Positions 1 to 10,988 of a DNA stretch of 64,000 bases are shown in pieces. The position numbers were made by a program, and so were the translations under genes. The notes under the pieces were generated by a model. The model was not told where the DNA came from and made no database searches. It saw only the letters and a list, made by a program, of their open reading frames with translations. How positions within the stretch are numbered: position 1 is the first letter of the stretch; each line of letters starts with the position of its first letter. The stretch is from Vitis vinifera (Eukaryota; Streptophyta; Magnoliopsida; Vitales; Vitaceae), in the NCBI RefSeq assembly GCF_030704535.1, contig NC_081822.1, positions 33,401,501-33,465,500 on the forward strand, given 5' to 3'.

Positions 1-656
1 AAGTTGTCTGGACTTGACTTTTTATCACCACAAAGGTTGGAAAGGGCTTTAAACACCTTTTCTTCCAAAAAGGCTCCTCTAAACTTCTGGACCTATCTTT
101 TTCCAACACTCTAAATTGAAGATTCCCAAGGCTTGGTCTCCAGTCCCCATTTTCAGTCAGTAGAGTTTGGTAAGCCCTGCACACCTTAGCCTTGATATCC
201 TCATTGTTAGTTAAAATAACCCCATTAATTTTCACCTTGGATAATAGATTCCTTCTTGCCCGAGCATTGGCCACCTTGTGAAAAAACCTGGTGTTTTTGT
301 TGCCCTTCTTTAACCAGATTTCCCTAGATTTCTGTCTCCAAGAAGCTTCTTCCAATAAAAACCATTTCTTATACTCCTTGACAACCTCTTTTCTAGCCTT
401 TGCCTCCTTAATAGAGAGGGGATTAACTCTCTCTTGGAATCCTAAAAATGAGCTCGAGAAAAGGCTTCTGATTTTTTAAAGAAGAGGTTGCCAAAAATTT
501 ATTTATTCCACACTATGAGATCCTTTTTAAGAGCCCTTCAATGTCTCATCAAGACAATGACTACTACTCCTTGTAATCAAGTACTCGGTCCACCACTTCC
601 TCACTAACACTTTGAAACCATTCGATAATAGCCACATATTCTCAAAACGGAAATGG
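1..656 (-). pseudogene. LINE (non-LTR retrotransposon) relic, linker and start of reverse transcriptase
   Basis: Read on the minus strand, this stretch encodes the region between endonuclease and reverse transcriptase of a plant LINE. Readable blocks are ENMWLLSNGFKVLVRKWW (near 600-640), EASWRQKSREIWLKKGNKNT (near 290-345) and RFFHKVANARARRNLLSKVK, which is the typical 'SRxxWLxxGDxNTxFFHxxA' block of these elements. Frame is lost by one base at a run of five A (77-81), after which the frame for FKALSNLCGDKKSSPD resumes. Stops also occur between blocks. The element runs off the left edge, so the catalytic part of the reverse transcriptase is outside the window. Its 5' half lies at 5561-6560 beyond an inserted LTR. 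It is dead as a coding unit. Confidence 0.85.
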
Positions 657-661
657 GTCTT
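657..661. repeat. Target-site duplication, left copy (GTCTT)
   Basis: These five bases are repeated exactly at 5556-5560. The two copies flank the 662-5555 unit. Removing the unit and one copy rejoins the LINE polypeptide. Confidence 0.85.
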
Positions 662-879
662 TGTAGACCCTCAATTTTGTCCTCCTAGCACATGTCCTAT
701 TAGATACTTATTCGATACTTTACAGTAGTTCCTTGGTGGCCCATAGCTACTCACACTACTTACCTTTTTTTAGCCACCTCGGAGACTTTGGTTTAGGGAT
801 TATCTGACCCCTTATTGTGACCCTTGGCAGCCCTAATTTAGACTTAGGCTTTTCATTCATTTTTAGGATAGTTTTTAGA

Positions 880-1548
880 TACACTTGGCCCATTAGGCAC
901 CACCCTAGGCCCACTTAGTACACCCTAGGCACACTTAGACACCCTTGGCCCATTTAGGCACCCTAAGTCCACTTAGGCACTCTAGGCCCACTTAGGCACT
1001 CTAGGCCCGTTTAGGCACTCTTGGCCCATTTAGGCACCTTAGGCTCATTTAGACACCCTAGGCCCATTTAGGCACATAAGGCCCATTTAAGCACCTGAGG
1101 CCCATTTAGGTACCCGAGGCTCATTTAGGCACCCTAGGCCTATTTAGACACCCTACGCCCATTTAGGCACCCTAGGCCCACTTAGACACCCTAGGCCCAC
1201 TTAGGCACCTTAAGCCCACTTAGGCACTCTAGGCCCACTTAGGCACTCTAGGCCCACTTAGACACTCTAGGCCCGTTTAGGCACTCTTGGCCCATTTAGA
1301 CACCTTAGGCCCATTTAGGCACCCTAGGCCCATTTAGGCACCCTAGACCCACCTAGGCACTTTAAGCCCATTTAGGCACCCTAGGCCCATTTAGGCACCC
1401 TAGGCCCACTTAGGCACCCTAGGCCCACTTAGGCACCCTAGGCCCACTTAGGCACCCTAGGCCCATTTAGGCACCCTAGGCCCATTTAGACACCCTAAGC
1501 CCATTTAGATACACTTGGCCTACTTAGGCTCATTTAGGCCCACTTAGG
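880..1548. repeat. 19-bp minisatellite in the upstream (U3) part of the giant LTR
   Basis: Roughly 35 tandem copies of a 19-bp unit close to cccatttaggcaccctagg. Variants replace ccat with ccac, or ggcacc with gacacc or ggcact. Copies at 1320-1500 are the most uniform, while the edges are degenerate. Confidence 0.9.
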
Positions 1549-1814
1549 TCACCTTTCAGGCAATTTTTTGCATGTTTGCATGATTGCATTTTTTGTATGG
1601 CTTGCATGACTTGCATGACTTGTTTATTTTAAAGTTGCATGACTTGACTTTTTATTATTTAATTCTTATTTATTTTATTTATTATCTTGTCTATTTCTTA
1701 ATCTATTTTATTTCCTTATTATTTTGTCACTTTTTCCATAATGCTTGTCCTTACTTATCTATTTTAATTTAATAATTTTGTGTAAATATTTTTATTTATT
1801 TTTATTTTTATTTT

Positions 1815-1863
1815 TTTTAGTATTATTATTATTGTTATTGTTATTATTATTATTATTATTATT
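1815..1863. repeat. ATT/GTT microsatellite
   Basis: A run of (ATT)n interrupted by GTT triplets, inside the upstream part of the giant LTR. Simple sequence with no other signal. Confidence 0.85.
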
Positions 1864-2352
1864 TTATTACTTGTCCTTATTTATTTGAAATTTTATAGGA
1901 AATGTATGGAAGATGTGCACGGTATTGATATTTGGAATGTGGGATTTCCTTGGATGCTTGATCATTGGAGATGGAATGGATACCATATTGAGATTGGAAG
2001 ATACGTTTTGGGAGAGTTTAAGGAAAGGTGGCTCTAGGAGATAAGGAAACAATTGAAGACATCAAGGAGAGGAGATCACGGCCAAATAGGGAAACTTGGA
2101 AGGAATCCGGGCTGCATATAGAAAGTGGGCAGATCACGGCTTTAAGAACAATCCGGGCTGCATATGATTTGCTTTAAGAAGGAATCCGGGAGCATATGGA
2201 AAGAAGATTAAAAGGGATCTGATCACTTACCAAACAAGATACGGCTGCATCCTTGGGGAAATGTCCAAGTGAGCCACACATAATGGACTTCCCATATCCA
2301 CGGGCATGTAGAAAAAATGGAAATAAGATATTCCATAAGGAGTGGGTTGCCT

Positions 2353-2360
2353 TATAAATA
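2353..2360 (+). promoter_or_regulatory. Candidate TATA box of the giant LTR
   Basis: TATAAATA inside ccttataaataaaggag. It is the only clear TATA box in a GC-balanced stretch between the two tandem arrays. Transcription would begin near 2385, making the transcribed part of the LTR about 3.2 kb long. Inferred from sequence only. Confidence 0.5.
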
Positions 2361-2599
2361 AAGGAGAGAATCCAAGCATAAGGAACTTTTTTTCAGAGGG
2401 GAAGAGACAGAAAGAATTTTCACGCGGAACTTTAGAGGAGAGCAAGGGACTTCAGGCAGAGACCGGGCTATCACCTTAGTCACCAAGAAGGGATTTTCTC
2501 TTTCACTTCACAGGTTAGTTTTCCATATAATATTCTTATTTAGTCTAGATTTCTTTTAAAACAAATTTCAGTTTTTGATTAATTCTTTGTGTTAAAGTT

Positions 2600-3420
2600 T
2601 ATTTTGTTTTTTAAATTCTCAATTAGTTTAGTTCTAATCCACCTTTTAGTTTTAGTTTACGATTTAATTTGAATGTGTTAATGATTTTTATTCCTTAGTT
2701 TAAATAATTCGAGAGGTAAAGTTTATTTTTTAAACTTAATTTTAGTTTATGATTTAATTTAAATGAGTTAGTGATTTTTATTCCTCAGTTTAAGTAATTT
2801 GTGAAGTAAAGTTTATTTTTTTAAATTCCGGATCAACTTAATTTTGGTTTATGATTTAATTTGAATGTGTTAGTGACTTTAATTCCTTAGTTTAAATAAT
2901 TTGAGAGGTAAAGTTTATTTTTTTAAATTCCGGATTAACTTAATTTTAGTTTATGATTTAATTTGAATGTGTTAGTGACTTTAATTCCTTAGTTTAAATA
3001 ATTTGAGAGATAAAATTTGTTTTTAAAAATTCTGGATTAACTTAATTTTAGTTTATGATTTAATTTGAATGTGTTAGTGACTTTAATTCCTTAGTTTAAA
3101 TAATTTGTGAAGTAAAGTTTATTTTTTTAAATTTCGGATTAACTTAATTTTAGCTTATGATTTAATTTAAATGAGTTAGTGATTTTTATTCCTTAGTTTA
3201 AGTAATTTGTGAAGTAAAGTTTATTTTTTAAAATTCCGGATTAACTTAATTTTAGCTTATGATTTAATTCGAGTGTGTTAGTGACTTTAATTCCTTAGTT
3301 TAAGTAATTTGTAAAGTAAAGTTTATTTTTTTAATTCCACATTAGTTTAGTTTTAGTTTGAATGTAATAGTAATTTTAATTCATTAGTTAAATAATTTTA
3401 TTAGATAAGGTTTATGTTTT
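2600..3420. repeat. 102-bp tandem array in the transcribed part of the giant LTR
   Basis: About eight copies of an AT-rich unit. The landmark gagaggtaaag or gtgaagtaaag recurs near 2711, 2801, 2903, 3005, 3107, 3209 and 3311. The spacing is 90 bp once and then 102 bp five times. Each unit contains 'ggattaacttaattttagt' and 'tgtgttagtgactttaatt'. Beyond 3420 weaker copies of the same AT-rich theme continue to about 4250. Confidence 0.85.
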
Positions 3421-5555
3421 TTAAAACGAGTTTTGATTTTGTTTTGTCCCATCTTTTTAGTTGATGTATTTTTATAATCTTGGTTTAGTTTATTAGATTA
3501 ATTAATTTTATTGATAAAATTTATGCTTCTGATCTTGTTTTAGTTTAATTGCAATTTATTTGTTTGGTTTGCATTTTTTTTTTTATATAATCTTAGTTCA
3601 TTAATTTAACCAATTCTATTGATAAAGTTCATGTTTTTAGCCTTGCTTTAGTTTTGTTTTGATTTATCTATTTAGTTTAGGTTCTTTTTTTTTTTTTTTA
3701 ATTTTAGTTTATCAATTTGGCTGATCCATGTAATTAATCTCATGTCTTTTAAAATTGTTTATCCTTGTTTTGATTCATGTTATCTAGTTTAAGTGGTTTT
3801 AGAATTCTAGTTTATTAGTTTAATTGATCCTATGCAATTGAATTTATGTTTTCCAATATTAATCTTATTTTTTTATTTCATCTTTTAGTACGTGAGTTTT
3901 TAAGACTTGGGGTTGTTTAAGTTGATTGGTTCCATGTCATTTTCATATTCTGAACTTGTTAATTTTATTTCTTGGTTGGTCCACTTTTAGTTTGTATGTT
4001 TTTTCAAAGCTTTAGATAACTGTTTTAATTGATCTTAAGTTGTATTATTTTCATCTTAAATGTATAAATTTTCATTCTTGGATTAATCATAATTTAGTTC
4101 ATATGTTTCTCTAAAATTTTAGTTAATTAGCTTAATTGATCTTATGTTAGTTTTTTTATTATTCTTCTGTGTTTGATTCCCCATTTTTAACTCCTGATTA
4201 ATATCTTCTAATCTTATCTGATCTAAAATCATTTAGTTTATTGCTTTGATATTTTTTTGTGAAGATTAATTTTTAGAGGCCATTGGCAAATCATGAAGAT
4301 TGGCCTCTACCCTCACCTTTATTAGTTTTGTTGATTATTGAGAAAATTTTACTTTGTGATTTTGTTTTATTTTGGGTTGCCTATATTTGACCTTTGCGAA
4401 TCGTTTGTTTGTGAATAATGTCTTTCCCTTTAAAATAAAATACTTTTCCCAAAATGTTCCTTATAAAAACCTATTTTAAAAATTCATTTAGAGTCCTTAG
4501 AATCAAAAACCCCATTTTCTTAAAATAATATGCAACCATTTTTTTTTATTGGTTTGCATCTTTCTCGGTTTTTTTAATGAAAATTTTGGTTTTAAATCAA
4601 ACACGAATCCAAGCTTGTGGTCCCACATAAATGGGATAATTCTAGGTTAGATTTGTGTATATCAATTGGGGAATTGGTGAAACCCCTACACAAAAAAATA
4701 TATTCAAAACTTATTTTTGCTACCACCTTTGTTGGTTGTTACAATCATATCAATTTTTTTAGGAATTATATACAAGACTATGTGATAATTGATGAATTAG
4801 TATACTCTGATAATTTTTGCTATGCTAATTAGATAACAAGCATGCTAGAATTTATCTCATTATTTATTATCTAACCCCTCATGTCTTGTGGAAGAGCATT
4901 ATGAGTTACCCATGCTATTCAGGTATGCTTCTTACCTTCGTATCTTAATTCCATAAATTATGTATTGCTTTATATATGATCGTTATGTATTGCTTCGTAT
5001 GCGATTCTCAAATTTTTCAACATATCTTTTTTATTGTTTGTTTAGCTTGCCATGTTTGATTAAGAGACTAGGATAAAATATATGTTGTGCGTTTTATTTT
5101 CCAAACTAATCATTGATGTCTTTAGATGGCGCTTAAGAAGCAGTCCAGGTATGCACCCTAACTCTCATTTATTGTAATTTGATCATGTTTGGCATGTTAT
5201 TTTTGAAATCACCTTAGCCTATCTAGGTATCCTCAATTAATTAATTAATTGCCACACTTCCCCCAACTTAGTAAGTAGAGACCTCTTTTAGGCTTAGAGG
5301 GGTGCTACCTCCTAGAGGTACCTTCCCAATAAGTAACTTGATCCCTGGACCTAAACTCAGGTTTTTCAAAGACATGTTTTTTCCAAAAATTATGGAGTCA
5401 CATTTTAAGGTTTTTCTTTTTTGTTTTATTTTCCCTTTAAAATAAAAATAAAATAAGTGGCGATTCCGACTTTTTCCAAAATTATTTTTTCACTAGTAAT
5501 AAAAAGCGAGTCTCGCCGATCGAGTGGGGACGCACGTGAAAAATGTGGGTCCACA

Positions 5556-5560
5556 GTCTT
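5556..5560. repeat. Target-site duplication, right copy (GTCTT)
   Basis: Exact match to 657-661. See the giant LTR entry. Confidence 0.85.
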
Positions 5561-6560
5561 ACCTCTTTTAACCCCTCCACCCTCTAGTGTAATAGGATAG
5601 TGATCAGAGACGATCTTAGGAAGAGCGCATTGGAAGGCACTTGAAAAGTGGTCCTCCCATTCATTAAAAACTAAAAAATGATACAACCTTGACGCTGCTT
5701 GAGAGTTTGAGCCACCACATCACGTGAACTGACCATCAGAAAGGGGTAAATCTTTTAGTCTTAGTTCCTCATTGACTTAATAGAATCTTCTCATCTTTGC
5801 CGTTAAACTGACCTCTTTCCTCATTTCCCTTGGAAATCTAACAGAGTTGAAATCCCCTCTTACACACCAGGGATCGTTCTACATACCTTTAATTACACCC
5901 AACTCATCCCAAAAGTCTTTTTTTTTTTCTCTTCCTTGAGAGGACTAGACCATAGACACCTGTGAATACCCAAACAAAACCATCTTCCACATTCCTAAAA
6001 CTACTCGAGATGGTGAAACCTCCACATTTTAGCTCTAGAAGATCCAAAACTCTATTGTCCCAAAAAATCAAGATGTCTCCGGACACTCCCCTAGCATCAA
6101 CTACACCCTAGTCCAAAAACCTACCAACATCCAGACTTTTCACCACCTTTAACAACATCTCCTGCATGTTCATCTCAATAAGACAAACCAAATCTTTCTT
6201 CTGAGACCTAATCACTGACTTAAGCAGTTTTTATTTCTCCCTGTCATTGAGCCCTCTAACATTCCAAGAGAGGATTTGATCTTCATCAATCCACCAAAAT
6301 TAGCTCCCAATAGTTTTTGCCACCCTTTTTGGAAGTGAACACAAAATCTCCATAACTAATCGAACAATCCAACCTTCTAAGCTCCATTTCAAAGTGAGAA
6401 ACGGACACCGATTTCTTCTTCCTTCCTTTGCAAGATGTCCTGCTTTCGACCATTTTCCTCAACTTACTCAGCAACAAGTAGATTTCTTCATCTCACCCTT
6501 CAACTAGCATTCCTAAAAATCTGCTAAACTCTTTGAACCTAGACGCATCTTTTGATCTAT
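5561..6560 (-). pseudogene. LINE relic, endonuclease half
   Basis: Minus-strand reading gives an apurinic-type endonuclease domain of a plant LINE. The blocks, in order from 6240 downwards, are LLKSVIRSQKKDLVCLIE, then GDILIFWDNRVLDLLELK (6020-6080), then GFVWVFTGVYG (5950-5985), then VRGDFNSVRFPREM (5820-5870), then KIVSDHYPITLEGGG (5570-5615). The SDHYPI block is the conserved end of the endonuclease and is directly followed, across the inserted LTR, by the ENMWL block at 640. Stops occur at about 6105, 5885, 5790 and 5722. Upstream (6286-6477) a basic, Lys-rich frame resembles the spacer before the endonuclease. The exact 5' end of the element near 6560 is uncertain. Confidence 0.8.
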
Positions 6561-6996
6561 AATAGTTTTATTTTGAGCAATGTGAACATGCAAAATTGTG
6601 GAACAGTGTGAATTGGCAAGGATAAGTAGTCTATGGGGTCATCAGTTTTTAGAATTTGTATAAGGACTTAATTTTACCTTTTGTATTACTTTTTTCATAT
6701 TTCTCTTTATAAACATAAAAGATCATAAGAGGAAAACAACAATGAAACTATGATTTGTATGTTTTACTTGTATTTCCATTTAATGGTGAAACTCATTTTT
6801 ATTAAAAAACATATTAATTTTTAAAAATTAGAGCCATTACTTATTTTTATTTGTTTTTAAAGAAAAATAATATAAGAAATAAAATTCTAATGTAACTCAT
6901 TTTTTAATAAAAAAAACATGATTACGAAAAATTGAGTCCAAATCTAGAAATTAGATTAAGATATCATAAGTATAAACACCTTTTCAAGCTCATTAT
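6561..6996. other. AT-rich spacer
   Basis: No coding, RNA or terminal-repeat signal that I can support between the LINE and the TIR-domain relic. Confidence 0.5.
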
Positions 6997-7103
6997 AGAG
7001 ATGAGCAGTGAAGCTATTGTGGGTGTCTTCTCTTCTCTTCCAAAGCTCAAGAGCACGTTATAGCCCTGTTGTAAAGAAAGGGAGAAGAAGAAGGATCAGC
7101 CAT
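6997..7103 (-). pseudogene. Relic of the first exon of a TIR-NB-ARC-LRR gene
   Basis: The minus strand from the ATG at 7103 aligns by eye with the first 110 bases of the TIR exon at 14415. A Met-Ala start with a Ser-rich run is followed by a decayed YDVFLSF block, then the GRGEDTR-like stretch in a shifted frame, ending at the FTAHL codons (6997-7011). The reading frame has a stop and at least one shift, and nothing follows it. The upstream side (7104-7160) also resembles the leader of the 14.4-kb gene. This is a 5' fragment of a lost gene copy. Confidence 0.7.
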
Positions 7104-9780
7104 TATGAGGAGTGGAGAAGATGGATTCAGAAATTTTGAGTTGTGAATCCTAAATTATCCAGTGGGAAACAAAAAGATACATATAATTCCAAATTGATGA
7201 ACAAATCAAACAAACAGATAACTATATTTGATTATTTGCAAAAGAAAAATAATAGAATATGTATGAAAATGAGAATTGGGAATAATATACTCTTAGCAAA
7301 ATTTGCAGTAAATTAAATGCGATCATTGAAGAAGAGTCTGTGTTGATTATTTATTTATTTATTCATTTTATTTTTAAATGAAGGATATTAAAATATTAAT
7401 TATAATAATAAATATTTTGTATAAATTAAAGTTTATTATTTATTTCATTCAAGTAGGCAATTATATTTTGGGTGGTTGGGCTGTTAAGAATTTATTGGTA
7501 AATTTGTCAACAATATTTTTAAAACTCGACTAATTGGACACCTTCTGATTTCTGATACTTTTAGTGAAATTATTTTCAAGAACATAGTTGAAAACAAATT
7601 TTTTGAATGATCTAAACACGACAATGAATCATAAATGAACTATAAAGGATAAAATTAACCCAAGGTCAAGTCCAAAACCTCCCTACCAGGCTCAAATCAA
7701 GGAATGAGGCCCAACCTAAATATTCAATACGCACAGGCCCAAGTCTGCATGGAATAACCAAGCCTAACATTAATAATTGACGCCTAAAAGAATTAAACAA
7801 AATCCAACAAGTCCAAACCCAACATCAAAAATATAAATCAATAAACAAAACATCAAATGAAAACAAAACCCACAAATTACTAACATCTACTGTGTAGAGA
7901 TCAAAGAGTATACCCATGCATGTCTTGAAAACAAGATGAAAGTAGCCATAGCAATGACTCTACAAGTTGCCTTGGTGTTTAGCTCACCCGAACTTCCCAT
8001 TTTCCCTCCATGCCATGCTCTTGGTATTTTAGAGGGAGAGAAGAAGAGAGAAATGATGAGATGAGAGAGGAGGAAGCCATGAAAGAGTGACGCCAGCGTC
8101 GGTAGTGGCACGTCGCGGCGGACAATGGATGGTGGCGTCGGTGATGGGCAGATGAAAATGGCTATGGAAAAAAGAAAGAGAGGGAGAGAGAGAGAAAAAA
8201 AATAAAGAACATGAAATGATGAGAAGAAAGGAAGAAAAAAGTGGTTGTGATTTGTGAGAGGGATGAGAAAAGAGAGAAAAAATGGGTTTCATGGGAATGG
8301 CCCGAACGGGATGGTTGTGTGTGTGAGAGAGAGGGAAAGGATAGGTATAGGTGGGAGGAAGGATTTAAAAAATTGTCAAATATATTCGAAATCCAAACAA
8401 ATGGTTTAGAATGAACCCTAGGCAACCACTATGTCAAATATATTCGAAAGTTATCACAAAAATACAATTTTAAGGTGGAAAATTAGGGGAAAATATGGGA
8501 GGAAGAAAATAGAAAGAAAAAGTAAAAGAAAAAAACAATAAAGAAAAATAAAAAAATAGATTAAAATTTGAAATTTTATTTTTATTTGTTACTTTAAACT
8601 GACTTTATTTATTTTAACTCATCGATATAAAAATTAAATAATTTAAACATACAAAAAATTTTACTTAATTTTAATTATATTTGATTTTTTATATATTTTT
8701 CATACGATAACCAAATATGAAAAAATAATATTTCTTTATATTTTTCTTTTTTTTTCTTAGTAATTTTTGGAACCAAATACAACCTAAAGAAATATTTTAG
8801 TGAACAAATTAATTATAATTTGTTGATTAAAATGTGTATCATGCAAAGGATATGCCCATGAGAGAAAGAGGGAAAGGATAGGTATAGGTGGGCACAAAAT
8901 AGAGGGTTTCATGGGAAGGGATGGCGTAAGAGAGTAAAAGCTTTTTCACCCTATTGGATGTGATATATCTATATATGCATGGATTCCTTTTAACCTTATA
9001 GGTGCGTTTTAAAATCGTGGGAGTCCTTTGGATTAAAGTAAACAATATCTATACGACTAAGAGATGTGACCCTAATGCAAAAATGGTTAAATGAAATATA
9101 ATCAAAATTTTATATAACACATTTATCATTATAAGAATTAAGGAGCAAGGTGGAGATAGTAGAAGGAATGAAATCAAATGTAGGTGAGTAGTGACTCAAA
9201 TTTGTGATGACTCTTTGAATTGAAGAATCCAGTAATCCTTTAATTTACATAGTCGTTCCATTTCTAGAAATGAAAAACAATCCAAAAATAGTTAGTTTAT
9301 GGAAGATTGGGTTCCGTTACAAGATCTTTTCTCTCTTCTGCTTCTGCTTCTGCTCCTTCGCTGGTGCTGTAGCATCACCCCCACTAAAATAATCTCCCTA
9401 GTTAATTGCAATGCTCACAGGAATGGAGATCATGCGACTGCAATTCACAAAATACATTATCACTGCTAAAACAATGCGTATCTATTGAAGATGATCAACC
9501 CCGAGAGAGATTTTGGGACTCTGTTTAGTTGCCACAATTAGTAAACTGAGAATGCATTATTAATACAAATGATTCTAATGATATGGAACCATGTGTATCC
9601 CGGGATGATTAAGCATGAAATCGACGATATGTGAGAGTACTCTAATTTCAAACAGTGTTATGGGATTTTTTAGTTCCCGCTTTAAACAGTTCTAAATGAT
9701 CTTAAGACATCTACCCAAGCAAAAATGTTGAAAATCAGATTAAGAAAGAAAGGCAGAAAGAAAAGAAACACACAACCTAC
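7104..9780. other. Non-coding spacer with GA-rich block and AT-rich stretches
   Basis: 8030-8360 is GA-rich, which produces chance open frames full of Ser, Phe and Leu on the minus strand. No domain is recognisable. A phrase of about 30 bases (gagggaaaggataggtatag and flanks) occurs at about 8330 and again at about 8868, and 'gggtttcatggga' occurs at 8284 and 8907, so a small segment was duplicated. 8580-8800 is very AT-rich. Confidence 0.5.
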
Positions 9781-9833
9781 CATTACCAAGAGATGATGTT
9801 ATGGGAAGAGTTTTAGGTCTGTTTCTCCGATCA

Positions 9834-10556
9834 TCAAGGGATGCCCTCATAATGCCTGCACTTCAAACGTTTCTGCGGCCGCATCTCTGATTCAGAGTGA
9901 TCCTCTGAGCGGTCAGTTTCTTTTGCAGTTGTGGGTTCTTCCTCATCAGCAGTATGGTAATCAGAGCTGTCTGATTCTGAGCCATCAACATTCGACAACT
10001 CACTTCCACTGGGTTCCTCCTTCTTATGGATTTCTTTAAGGACTACTGTTGACTTGTTCGGAAGAGGAGGAGAGGAGATAGAACTGAATTGGATCACTGG
10101 GGGATTCACGTCTTGATCATTACTGTACACTAGATCAAACCCACTCCTCTTAATCGGAGGATACCACCCCATGACCTGAGTCCCAAATGATACACTGATG
10201 TGAGTCACTTCATGCCAATTTATGGGAGTTCCATTATGCCAATTGCTGAAGAGGGGGAGTTTTATATAAAGTAGCCACACGTGATCTAACCCTACACCTT
10301 CCTTATCAAATCTGATACTAATGCGGTTAGCAATGTAACTGGATGTTGAATAGCGCAAGGTATACGATACTGGAATAATCACATTAGATGCGAAAACATA
10401 AGTGACAAAGCTCAAAGCAAGACCCAGCAAGTTGGAATTATACCAATTTGGAGGTAGATCTGCTTCTACTTCACACCCTGAGCTCTGATACCTTATCCAA
10501 TCTGGTATTCTACTCCCATAAACCATCACATATATCAAGTGTGCACCCGAATTACG
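9834..10556 (-). CDS. Exon 5: C-terminal jelly-roll (C-JID) domain and acidic tail
   Basis: From the acceptor ctacag|cgtaattc it reads RNSGAHLIYVMVYGSRIPDW, the start of the post-LRR domain found in TIR-class receptors. Further blocks are LLGLALSFVTYVF, DHVWLLYIKLPL and GFDLVYSNDQDV. The last 75 residues are acidic and Ser/Glu-rich (ESDSSDYHTADEEEP), and the protein ends KCRHYEGIP before TGA at 9834. It is an open 240-codon exon, but orphaned by the upstream lesions. Confidence 0.88.
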   Translation of the reverse strand, partial: RNSGAHLIYVMVYGSRIPDWIRYQSSGCEVEADLPPNWYNSNLLGLALSFVTYVFASNVIIPVSYTLRYSTSSYIANRISIRFDKEGVGLDHVWLLYIKLPLFSNWHNGTPINWHEVTHISVSFGTQVMGWYPPIKRSGFDLVYSNDQDVNPPVIQFSSISSPPLPNKSTVVLKEIHKKEEPSGSELSNVDGSESDSSDYHTADEEEPTTAKETDRSEDHSESEMRPQKRLKCRHYEGIP

Positions 10557-10661
10557 CTGTAGAATCAAAATTATTAGGATGTTAGAGAGATAGAATCGAA
10601 ATAATTATATATATGCATATATAATTAAAATTATGATACATCGTATACAAATAGAACCCAC

Positions 10662-10983
10662 CTTGAAAGTTTTCTTCGGGGACTTTGTAGTTGGAAAGAG
10701 TGACTTGAGTACTTGATTTGAGGCATTTTCCAATGATATGCAATCTTGCGCAATTAAACTATATATGCTTGATGGAAGTTCTGGCAGTACTTGCAGTCTT
10801 TTACACTTCTCCAACAACAGACCTTCTAGGCTAGAAAGTCCCCTGATGTTTGGCAAAGTAACAAAGTTGTTCCCAGATAGATCTAACACTTCCAATGAAG
10901 ATAAGAGGCAAAGACTGCTAAGGTTTGTTTCATCTGATAAATTACAATAACCTAGGTTTAGCCTTGTTAAAGAATATAGACCT
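10662..10983 (-). pseudogene. Exon 4, 3' part: LRRs beyond the solo LTR
   Basis: Continues SGLYSLTRLNLGYCNLSDE, LSSLEVLDLSGNNFVTLP and LEGLLLEKCKRLQVLPELP, then CISLENASNQVLKSLF, and ends KKTFK at the donor gtggg. These are typical closing repeats of grape TIR-class receptors. The segment is open but cut off from its start by the LTR. Confidence 0.9.
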
Positions 10984-10988
10984 GACAA
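10984..10988. repeat. Target-site duplication, left copy (GACAA)
   Basis: Exact copy of 11506-11510, flanking the 517-bp LTR. Confidence 0.9.

Larger units (their letters stand above)
662..5555 (+). mobile_element. Giant (4.9 kb) solo LTR of a retrotransposon inserted in a LINE
   Basis: The unit starts TGTAGACCC and ends GGGTCCACA (TG..CA, imperfect 9-bp inverted ends) and is flanked by a perfect 5-bp duplication. I see no open frame of a gag or pol protein, no primer-binding site and no second copy of either end inside it, so a single LTR left by recombination between two LTRs is the simplest reading. A TATA box (2353-2360) on the plus strand sets its direction. Upstream of it lies a 19-bp minisatellite and downstream a 102-bp array. 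The 3' end (5455-5555) has the GC-richer 'gtggcgattccgac ... gagtggggacgcacgtg' type of end that I associate with large Gypsy LTRs. Assignment to the Tat/Ogre group rests only on size and is an inference. An alternative is a non-autonomous element with no LTR pair. Confidence 0.75.

Noticed and set aside
7887..8425. Overlapping minus-strand open frames rich in Ser, Phe and Leu
   Set aside because: They come from a GA-rich low-complexity stretch, overlap one another in different frames and show no domain.
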